From Euzebyaceae bacterium (lineage in GTDB: Bacteria > Actinomycetota > Nitriliruptoria > Euzebyales > Egibacteraceae): 10,949 nucleotides of DNA. The notes under the pieces are model-generated. The model did no database searches. It was not told where the DNA came from and worked only from the letters and a program-made list of their open reading frames with translations. A program made the translations under genes and the position numbers. Of the stretch, positions 5,067-10,949 are shown one piece after another; the first letter of the stretch is position 1, and each line of letters starts with the position of its first letter. The stretch spans positions 1-10,949 of the forward strand of contig JACCVM010000104.1 of the NCBI GenBank assembly GCA_013698135.1, read 5' to 3'.

Positions 5067-6728
5067 TCATGAAGACTCTCCCAGCATGCCCGTTGACAAG
5101 TAGTGGCTGGTGCGTCGCTCACCGACTTGCCGCAGTCGTTCTTGCCTGACCAGCACCTGCAACACATGAAGGGCTTGTTGGCGGTCCAGCCCCGTGTGAC
5201 GGCGAACGTCGGCATTGGTGATCGGACGGCGGACGGCCAAGTCAGCCACCTCATCCAGCAGTTGGGTCGGAGCCAGCGTCACACCTAGGGGTGGTGATAG
5301 CCCGCTGCCGAGCCGGTATAAGGCGCCGCCCCTACTTCCCACCTGGTCCAGGTATCCGCCGTCCCGCAGTCGCCGCAGGGTACGCCTCGCGGCCACGCTG
5401 TCGACATGCAGCAGGTCGCGGACAGATCGGTTGGACAGTGCCTGGCCTCGTGCGGCTGCTACCAGCACCAACCGATCGGCGGGCTCCAGATGGCCCCGCT
5501 GCTGCAGCTCGCGAATCCAGGTTCGCTCCAGTGGACTGACCGCCGACCGGATAGGCAGGATGACCTCCACGGCGGTGCCGTGGTCGGCGAAGCGCGGTGG
5601 GTCTAGCATCTCGCTCTGCATGACGTCCTGCATGACATCGACACCCCTGCCAGCGTCCTCGGCCAAGCCCAGGCGGCGCAGCACCCGGATGAGGTCAGTG
5701 TTGCGAGCGGCCTGCTGGTCGCGAATGTTCTCCACCGTGACCGGTTCGAGCAATCCACCCGGGGACCGGACGACCACGCGGTCCGGATACAGGTCGATGC
5801 GGGTAGCCGTACCTGCAGCCTGATAGTCACGGTGTGCCAAGGCGTTGGCGATCGCCTCACGCAGGACAACGGTCGGCAGCTTCGGCAGCTCGTGACGCTG
5901 CATCCCCACCACCACCAGTTCCACGCCAAGTTCTTCCCCGACGAACCTGGCTGCCGACTCGATCTGGTGGTGCAGTGGACCCACGATTTCCATGCGCCGG
6001 TCGTACTCGGCGCTGTCGCCGGGGTAACGGAAGACTTCCACGTAGGCCTTGCCCAGGTGCTCCTGGGGCGCACGCAGTAACAGCAGCGCCCCGGCCACGG
6101 TCAAGGTGCCCTGCGGGGTTGCCAGGCCCAACTCCACCAGCCGTTCTGCCGGCGCCTGCGTTAACCAGTCCGAGCCGTCGAGGGCACGCAAAGGAAGGGT
6201 TCCATCGCCTGGCGGGACTGGCACCGCAGTGTCGGTCTGCTCGTAGCGACGTCGCAGGCGCTGGGACACGAAGTCCGCCAGCTCGGCACCCATCAGCGCC
6301 GCGTTGCGGGCGCCACGTCGCTGGAGCACGCGCCCATCCGCCATCTGCGCGAATCCCTCGACACGCCGGCACACCGAGACAGCCACGACTTCACGGCCGT
6401 CGACATCGAGTTGATGGATCTGGTAACGACCCGGATCGCGGACGGCCCGCACGGAATCGTGTGCCGCGTCTGACGTCGCCTGGCCCTTCCCGCCAGAGGC
6501 GCCGACGATGCTGCCCTCGTCAGTGACGCCAATGAGCAAGGTGCCCCCCTCGGCGTTGGAGAAGGCGACCACAGTTTCTTGAATCGGCTTGGTGCCAGCG
6601 CCAGTCTTGAACTCCATGAATGGCGACTCGGTGAACAGTCCGTTCGTGGCAAAGCCTTCATACAACGCAGCTCCACCGAGGGAGCCAAAGGGCGGCCCCG
6701 CCGGAGGGTGCCAGCGCGGCTTTGACAA
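5067..6728 (-). CDS. AlbA_2 (Schlafen-like) / GHKL-ATPase / winged-helix protein
   Basis: This 553-residue protein has three visible parts. Residues about 33-155 form an AlbA_2 (PF04326) domain: TESPFMEFKTG (33-43), AFSNAEGGTLLIGVTDEG (55-72) and a late strand with VLQRRGARNA. Residues about 225-395 resemble the HATPase_c_4 region of RecG-like regulators: VVLREAIANALAHRDYQ (287-303) with the N-box Glu and Asn, PDRVVVRSPGGL (315-326), ARNTDLIRVLRRLGLAEDAGRG (341-362) and PPRF. Residues about 415-472 and 485-545 each look like a winged helix. Proteins of this plan are annotated as ATP-binding transcriptional regulators or RecG-related, with no fixed function. A TTG at 6728 is the start, backed by AAGGAG 7 bases upstream. 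Base composition is lower than the neighbours (32 of 60 G/C at 6601-6660, against 43 of 60 at 7021-7080). It interrupts a conserved mazG-eno region, which suggests acquisition by transfer. A nuclease role is possible but unproven. Confidence 0.9.
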   Translation of the reverse strand: MSKPRWHPPAGPPFGSLGGAALYEGFATNGLFTESPFMEFKTGAGTKPIQETVVAFSNAEGGTLLIGVTDEGSIVGASGGKGQATSDAAHDSVRAVRDPGRYQIHQLDVDGREVVAVSVCRRVEGFAQMADGRVLQRRGARNAALMGAELADFVSQRLRRRYEQTDTAVPVPPGDGTLPLRALDGSDWLTQAPAERLVELGLATPQGTLTVAGALLLLRAPQEHLGKAYVEVFRYPGDSAEYDRRMEIVGPLHHQIESAARFVGEELGVELVVVGMQRHELPKLPTVVLREAIANALAHRDYQAAGTATRIDLYPDRVVVRSPGGLLEPVTVENIRDQQAARNTDLIRVLRRLGLAEDAGRGVDVMQDVMQSEMLDPPRFADHGTAVEVILPIRSAVSPLERTWIRELQQRGHLEPADRLVLVAAARGQALSNRSVRDLLHVDSVAARRTLRRLRDGGYLDQVGSRGGALYRLGSGLSPPLGVTLAPTQLLDEVADLAVRRPITNADVRRHTGLDRQQALHVLQVLVRQERLRQVGERRTSHYLSTGMLGESS

Positions 6729-6775
6729 AGTTGTTCTCCTTGGTATTCAAGAGATACAACTATGCCATAGCTTCG
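6729..6775 (-). promoter_or_regulatory. A+T-rich regulatory region with palindromes upstream of the AlbA_2/GHKL gene
   Basis: The row 6721-6780 has only 24 of 60 G/C, the sharpest composition dip I see. It contains the palindrome CTATG-C-CATAG at 6760-6770. It also contains a 6-base inverted repeat, AGTTGT (6729-6734) and ACAACT (6756-6761), which flanks the ribosome site. A promoter is expected here because mazG ends at 6823, but I could not place a convincing -10/-35 pair. The palindromes may be operators, possibly for the gene's own winged-helix protein, which is inference. Confidence 0.45.
6736..6741 (-). promoter_or_regulatory. Shine-Dalgarno site of the AlbA_2/GHKL gene
   Basis: The minus strand reads AAGGAG, 7 bases before the TTG at 6728. 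It is the strongest ribosome site in the window and fixes the unusual TTG as the start of the 553-residue protein. Confidence 0.8.
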
Positions 6776-6822
6776 GCCATGCGGCAGGCAGGGTCGAAGG
6801 CCGGTGGACTGCGGCGGCGACG

Positions 6823-7983
6823 TCAGCGGGTAGTTTGCTCGGCGGCCTTGGCGGCGTCCCACAGACGCAGCCAGTCGCTGCGGTCGAGTTCGGCCAGCGG
6901 CCGGTCGGCGGCCGCGACGACCGCTTCGAACCGTCTCCGGAAGCGGCGGGCAGCGCCTCGCAGGGCCATCTCCGGATCGACCTGGTGGCGGCGGGCCAGT
7001 CCCACGACGCTCATCAGCAAGTCGCCGATCTCGCGTTCGCGCTCGGCGTCGTCGCCGGCGGTGAGGAACTCCTCCAGCTCCAGGCGGATGCGGTCGGCGG
7101 CCTCGGCGTCGAGCTCCCAGTCGAACCCCGTCGTTGCCGCGCGCGACTGCAGCTTCTCGACGTAGGCCAACGCCGGTTGCGCCGCTGGCACGCCGTCGAA
7201 GGGCCTTGAGCGCTCGGGCTTCTCGGCGGCTTTGAGCTGCTCCCAGTTGGCCAGCACTTCGGCCGACCCCGAGACCTTGGCGTCGGCGAACACGTGCGGG
7301 TGGCGGCGCACCTGCTTGTCGATGATGCCCGCTGCCACGTCGTCGATGTCGAAGCGCTGCGCAGCCGCGGGGTCCTGCGCGGCGATCTGGGCGTGGAACA
7401 CGACCTGCAACAGCACGTCGCCGAGCTCCTCACGGATCGCGTCAGGATCGCCCGACTCGATGGCCTCCAACAGCTCGTAGACCTCCTCCACCGCATAGGG
7501 GGCGAGGCTGCGGTGATCCTGCTCCCGATCCCACGGGCACCCCCCGGGGGCGAGCAGCCGCTGCTCGGTGCGCACGAGGTCAAGCAACCGTGTGCCCGGC
7601 GGCCGGACCCCGAAGTAGACGACCTCGGTTTCGACGCCCGCGCGGGCGGCCTCCATGCCCAGGGTACGGGTGAAGCCGTCGTCGTCGCCGGTGCCGAACA
7701 GGTAGACGACCTCGCCCTCGGCCCGCACCCGGTCGACGATGCTGGTGGCCTTGGCCTTGTCGGTCGGCGTCAGCCCGGACAGCAGGTCGGCGCGGCTCAG
7801 TGCCCCCGCGCCGGCGCCTGCGACGACCTCATAGCGCAGCTCGGCCATGGCCAGGTGCGCCACGAACGGGTGATCGGCGGTGCCGAGCAGCACCAGGTCC
7901 GACGACATCAGCGCCGACCAGGCGTGCAGTGGCAACAGCCCGGGCAGCTCGTCGGCGGTGTCGACCAGGACGAGCCGCGCCAC
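6823..7983 (-). CDS. mazG: nucleoside triphosphate pyrophosphohydrolase MazG
   Basis: MazG hydrolyses (d)NTPs, including damaged or non-canonical ones, to NMP and pyrophosphate in the cytoplasm. The 386-residue protein has an N-terminal extension (about 1-135) that I read as a remnant of the tetrapyrrole-methylase-like domain found in YabN-type fusions, with LMSSDLVLLGTADHPF and the later EVVYLFGTGDDDGFTRTLG. The MazG part begins at LLAPGGCPWDREQDHRSL (143-160). The metal motif EExxE is at 166-170 and ExxD at 186-189 (EELGDVLLQVVFHAQIA), and RRHPHVFAD is at 226-234. A second, C-terminal MazG repeat (about 270-355) keeps ExxE (302-305) and ExxD (318-321), then AARRFRRRF. The GTG start at 7983 lies 2 bases after the foldase stop with GGAG 5 bases upstream, so the two are co-transcribed. 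Confidence 0.95.
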   Translation of the reverse strand: MARLVLVDTADELPGLLPLHAWSALMSSDLVLLGTADHPFVAHLAMAELRYEVVAGAGAGALSRADLLSGLTPTDKAKATSIVDRVRAEGEVVYLFGTGDDDGFTRTLGMEAARAGVETEVVYFGVRPPGTRLLDLVRTEQRLLAPGGCPWDREQDHRSLAPYAVEEVYELLEAIESGDPDAIREELGDVLLQVVFHAQIAAQDPAAAQRFDIDDVAAGIIDKQVRRHPHVFADAKVSGSAEVLANWEQLKAAEKPERSRPFDGVPAAQPALAYVEKLQSRAATTGFDWELDAEAADRIRLELEEFLTAGDDAEREREIGDLLMSVVGLARRHQVDPEMALRGAARRFRRRFEAVVAAADRPLAELDRSDWLRLWDAAKAAEQTTR

Positions 7984-7985
7984 GG

Positions 7986-9113
7986 CTACTCCGAGGTCTG
8001 CTCGGACGGGGCGGCATCAGACGGCGCGGCGTCGGGGGGTGCCGCGGGATCAGAGCCGCCGGCTTCGCTGGCGGCGCCGAGCGGCTCCTCAGGCGTGACG
8101 GTGCCGGTCTCCGGGTCCCACGTGCCGAAACGGGGGTTGACCTCGACCTCGGCGTCGCGAGCGCGCTCCATCAGCGCCTGCTGCAACCCTTCGTTCTGGG
8201 TGCTCTGCGCCAACTCGGTCTCGATCTCCTCACGGGACTCCTCCAGCGACTGCGCCGGAGACTTGCCCGTCACCTGGATGATGTGGAACCCGAACTGGGT
8301 CTGGACCGGCCCGACGATCTCGCCCTCCTCGGCGCCGAAAACAGCCTCCTCGAACGCCGGGACGGTCTGGCCGCTGGTGACCTCGCCCAGGTCACCGCCG
8401 TTGTCCTTACTTCCGGGGTCGGTCGAGTTCTCCTGGGCCAGCTCGGCGAAATCCCCACCGTCGTCGAGCTGTTCCTTGATCTGCTGCGCCTTGGCCCTGC
8501 CCTTGACGAGGATGTGGCGGGCCTGGGCGCGCTCACCGAAGCGGGCGTCCTTGTTCTCCTCGTAGAAGCCCTCGATCTGCGCGTCGGTGACCTCATCGCC
8601 GGCGCCGACCTCGCCGGCGATCTTGGTCTGCAGCACCTGCTGGCGCAGCTGGTCGTCGACCTGCTCCTCGCTCAACCCGGCCTGCTCGACGGCCTGCTGG
8701 AACTGGTCCTCGCCGCCAAGCTGCTCGATCACCGACTCGCGCTCTTCGTCCAGCTCTGCCTGGCTGGCCTCGATCCCGAGCTCGTCGGCCCACTGCCCGA
8801 CGATCTCGCCGAGGATGAGCTGCGACAGGATCTGCGACTGCACCTGCGCCTCGAACTGGCCGGAGTCATCGCCCTGGAGCTGCTGGGCCACCTGGGGATT
8901 GGCCTTGGCCTGCTCGAAGCGGTCCTCCACCGTCGCGATGGGGATGTCCTCGCCCCCGACCGTGGCGGCGGCCTCGGGGCTGCCGGTGCCGGTCACGGTG
9001 TTGCATGCCGCCAGGGCAACAACAGCCAGCGCGGACAGCAGCAAGCGAGCTGCGATCCAACGACGGTTGGCGAGGTGCAGACGGCGGCGGGCGCGGACCG
9101 GGAGAGTGCGCAA
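7986..9113 (-). CDS. PPIC-type peptidyl-prolyl isomerase lipoprotein (SurA/PrsA-like foldase)
   Basis: This is a 375-residue exported foldase. The N-terminus is Arg-rich (1-23), followed by a hydrophobic stretch and a lipobox LAAC with the lipid-anchored Cys at 37, so it should sit on the outer face of the membrane. A SurA_N-like helical region (about 50-180), rich in Gln and Glu, is followed by a parvulin (PPIC) domain at about 198-283: ARHILVKGRAKAQQI, DFAELAQENSTDPGSKDNGGDLG, VPAFEEAVFG and QTQFGFHIIQVTGK. The C-terminus is a low-complexity acidic Ala/Pro/Ser tail (344-375). It assists folding of secreted proteins, by family knowledge. The TTG at 9113 is the start, with GAGG 10 bases upstream. 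It sits between mfd (39-base gap) and mazG (2-base gap). A TAnnnT hexamer (TAGACT, 9145-9150) could be part of a promoter for it. Confidence 0.93.
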   Translation of the reverse strand: MRTLPVRARRRLHLANRRWIAARLLLSALAVVALAACNTVTGTGSPEAAATVGGEDIPIATVEDRFEQAKANPQVAQQLQGDDSGQFEAQVQSQILSQLILGEIVGQWADELGIEASQAELDEERESVIEQLGGEDQFQQAVEQAGLSEEQVDDQLRQQVLQTKIAGEVGAGDEVTDAQIEGFYEENKDARFGERAQARHILVKGRAKAQQIKEQLDDGGDFAELAQENSTDPGSKDNGGDLGEVTSGQTVPAFEEAVFGAEEGEIVGPVQTQFGFHIIQVTGKSPAQSLEESREEIETELAQSTQNEGLQQALMERARDAEVEVNPRFGTWDPETGTVTPEEPLGAASEAGGSDPAAPPDAAPSDAAPSEQTSE

Positions 9114-9152
9114 TGGAGACCATCCTCGAGGCGGGAAGGCGCCCAGTCTAGG

Positions 9153-10949
9153 TCAGCGCGGTGCCACCGACCGCGCCGCTGGCCTGCGCTGATTGGACAG
9201 GATGGTGCTCAGCGACCGGGCCACGTGGCTGACCAGCTCGCCACCCCCGTCGGCCCGCGAACCGCGAGGAACCGGGATCTCCAGTGCGGACGCCGACGGG
9301 TTGTAGACGGCGTCGGGGTGCTCGCGGGCGAGCCGTAGCTCCTGCCAGTCCGCCAAGGTCACCGGGACCGCTCGGACCGTGCGTCGCGGGGTGGTGGTCA
9401 GCTCACGGATGCCCCAACGCCGGATCGCCGCGCGGAGCGCGGCAACGGACAGCAGCCGGTCGGCGGGGTCGGGCAGGCGGCCGTAGCGGTCGATCAACTC
9501 GTTTCGCACCGCGCGGACGCCCCCGGCGTCGCGCACCGCGGCGATCTTGCGATAGGCCTCCAAGCGCAGCGCCTCGTCGGCGATGTAGTCAGTGGGCAGG
9601 TGCGCGTCAACGGGCAGGTCGATCTTGACCTCGACCTCCTGCTGCAACGTCTGGGCGGGAGCCGTGCCGGTGCGCAGCTCCGCGACAGCCTGCGCCATCA
9701 GCTTGGCATACTCGTCGAAGCCGACGCTGGCGACGTGGCCGGACTGGTCACCGCCGAGCACGTTACCGGCACCGCGGATCTCCAAGTCCCGCAACGCGAT
9801 CGACAGCCCCGAGCCCAGACCCGTGAACGTCGAGATGGTTTCCAGGCGCTTGTAGGCCTCTTCGGTCATCGAGCTGTACTCGGGATAGAACAGGTAGGCG
9901 TAGCCCCGCTCGGTGGACCGGCCCACCCGCCCGCGCAGCTGGTACAGCTGCGCCAGCCCCAGCAGGTCGGCGCGTTCGACGACGAGCGTGTTGGCGTTGG
10001 GCACGTCCAGGCCCGACTCGATGATCGTCGTCGAGACCAGCACGTCGAACTCGCGCTGCCAGAACCGCACCATCGTGCGCTCCAGCGTCGCCTCGTCCAT
10101 TTGCCCGTGGGCGAACGCCACGCGCGCCCCGGGCACCAGCTCACGCACGCGCTCGGCAGCGGCCGCGATCGTCTGGATCTGGTTGTGCACCCAAAAGACC
10201 TGGCCCTCGCGCAGCAACTCGCGGCGCACGGCCAGCGTGGCCATGCCCTCGTCGAAGTGTCCGACATGGGTGACGACCGGCTGGCGCTCCTCAGGCGGCG
10301 TGTCGATCGTCGACAGATCTCGGATACCCGTGATCGCCATCTCCATGGTCCTGGGAATCGGCGTCGCCGTCATGGTGAGCACGTCCACGCTGGTGCGCAG
10401 CTGCTTGAGCCGCTCCTTGTGGCCGACGCCGAAACGCTGCTCCTCGTCGACGACGACCAGACCCAGATCCTTGAACGACACGTCGGCGCCGAACAGCCGG
10501 TGGGTCCCGATGACGAGGTCGACGGTGCCCGCGGCGAGACCGTCGACGATCGCCTTCTGCTGCGACGGGGAGGCGAACCTCGACAGCACCGCGACCTTGA
10601 CGGGGAAGCCGGCGAAGCGTTCGGTGAAGGTCTCGCCGTGCTGTTGGGCCAGCAGGGTGGTCGGCACCACGACCGCGACCTGGCGGCCGTCGAACACCGC
10701 CTTGGCCGCGGCGCGCACCGCAATCTCGGTCTTGCCGAACCCCACGTCACCGCAGATCAGCCGGTCCATGGGCAGCGGGGCTTCCATGTCGGCCTTGACC
10801 TCGTCGATCGCCGACACCTGGTCGGGCGTCTCGGTGTAGGGAAAGGCCGTCTCCAGCTCCTGCTGCCAGGCGCTGTCCAGCGCGAAGGCGTGGCCGGGGG
10901 CGTGCATGCGCGCCTGGTACAGGCGGATCAGCTCGCTGGCCATCTCCCG
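9153..10949 (-). CDS. mfd: transcription-repair coupling factor Mfd, C-terminal part
   Basis: The frame is open to the right edge, so the N-terminal UvrB-like and RNA-polymerase-interaction domains lie outside the window. About 598 residues are present. Mfd is an ATP-driven dsDNA translocase that removes stalled RNA polymerase and recruits UvrA to lesions. Counting from the methionine at 10943, Walker A is GDVGFGKTE (65-73), motif II is DEEQRFGVGHKERLK (166-180) and motif III TATPIPRTMEM (192-202). The second RecA-like lobe holds FAHGQMDEATLERTMVRF, STTIIESGLDVPNANT and QLRGRVGRS, and then the TRG-type region. The C-terminal regulatory D7 domain begins near LPTDYIADEALRLEAYRKIA. The RecG-like translocase core is complete and typical. 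It is the first gene of the minus-strand run and ends 39 bases before the foldase. Confidence 0.98.
   Translation of the reverse strand, partial: REMASELIRLYQARMHAPGHAFALDSAWQQELETAFPYTETPDQVSAIDEVKADMEAPLPMDRLICGDVGFGKTEIAVRAAAKAVFDGRQVAVVVPTTLLAQQHGETFTERFAGFPVKVAVLSRFASPSQQKAIVDGLAAGTVDLVIGTHRLFGADVSFKDLGLVVVDEEQRFGVGHKERLKQLRTSVDVLTMTATPIPRTMEMAITGIRDLSTIDTPPEERQPVVTHVGHFDEGMATLAVRRELLREGQVFWVHNQIQTIAAAAERVRELVPGARVAFAHGQMDEATLERTMVRFWQREFDVLVSTTIIESGLDVPNANTLVVERADLLGLAQLYQLRGRVGRSTERGYAYLFYPEYSSMTEEAYKRLETISTFTGLGSGLSIALRDLEIRGAGNVLGGDQSGHVASVGFDEYAKLMAQAVAELRTGTAPAQTLQQEVEVKIDLPVDAHLPTDYIADEALRLEAYRKIAAVRDAGGVRAVRNELIDRYGRLPDPADRLLSVAALRAAIRRWGIRELTTTPRRTVRAVPVTLADWQELRLAREHPDAVYNPSASALEIPVPRGSRADGGGELVSHVARSLSTILSNQRRPAARSVAPR

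Noticed and set aside
4976..5254. N-terminal extension of enolase to a 523-residue form
   Set aside because: The extra residues are the C-terminus of the AlbA_2/GHKL gene read out of frame; enolase similarity begins right after the GTG at 4975.
6771..6799. CTTCG/CGAAG inverted repeat after mazG as a terminator
   Set aside because: The stem is only 5 bases with a 19-base loop and no U-tract, too weak to call.
7986..8090. Repeats in the foldase C-terminus as a tandem repeat element
   Set aside because: The DAAPS copies are few and fit an ordinary low-complexity acidic tail of a secreted protein.
7294..8565. 423-codon plus-strand open frame
   Set aside because: It lies antisense to mazG and the foldase gene; its residue pattern is a shadow of their codons, and no motif is visible.
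7800..9338. 512-codon plus-strand open frame, Leu-rich
   Set aside because: It is antisense to the foldase, mazG and mfd ends. High G+C leaves antisense frames open, and the Leu/Asp/Gly-rich product has no domain.
9913..10839. 308-codon plus-strand open frame, Ser/Thr/Arg-rich
   Set aside because: It is entirely antisense to the well-conserved helicase core of mfd.

Overview
The window is high-GC DNA (about 70% G+C in most rows, GTG and TTG starts common) with the gene order of an actinobacterial housekeeping locus. Reading the minus strand from the right edge: mfd (partial), a secreted PPIC-type foldase lipoprotein, mazG, an AlbA_2/GHKL-ATPase gene, eno, ftsB/divIC-like, an ElaA-type GNAT acetyltransferase, DUF501, and a Ppx/GppA phosphatase. 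From memory this parallels the mfd-mazG-lpqU-eno-ftsB-DUF501-ppx2 order of Mycobacterium tuberculosis. That supports Actinomycetota; the sequence alone does not fix the class, and a deep-branching lineage is possible.

Right block (about 6820-10949, minus strand): the C-terminal 60% or so of the transcription-repair coupling factor, then a lipoprotein foldase 39 bases downstream, then mazG starting only 2 bases after the foldase stop. These handle transcription-coupled repair, folding of exported proteins, and clean-up of non-canonical NTPs.

Middle (5067-6822): a 553-residue gene with a Schlafen-like AlbA_2 domain, a GHKL-type ATPase fold and two winged-helix segments. It has its own strong Shine-Dalgarno site and a TTG start. 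Upstream lies a 60-base stretch at only 40% G+C that contains a palindrome. It sits where a conserved core cluster would otherwise be continuous and looks like an acquired, self-contained unit. It is the most interesting gene here.

Left-centre block (1265-4975, minus): eno, ftsB-like and GNAT genes are joined by 4-base stop/start overlaps. A 21-base gap follows, then DUF501 and ppx, again joined by a 4-base overlap. This looks like one operon for glycolysis (enolase), septum formation and polyphosphate/ppGpp metabolism.

Left end: a plus-strand CBS-pair protein (776-1249) converges on ppx and diverges from a minus-strand group: an MTH1187-type thiamine-binding protein, a tiny one-helix membrane peptide, and the N-terminus of a NUDIX hydrolase of the CoA-pyrophosphatase (NudL/YeaB) type that runs off the left edge. 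I see no rRNA, tRNA, CRISPR array, insertion sequence or phage gene, and no gene-free stretch over 300 bases.
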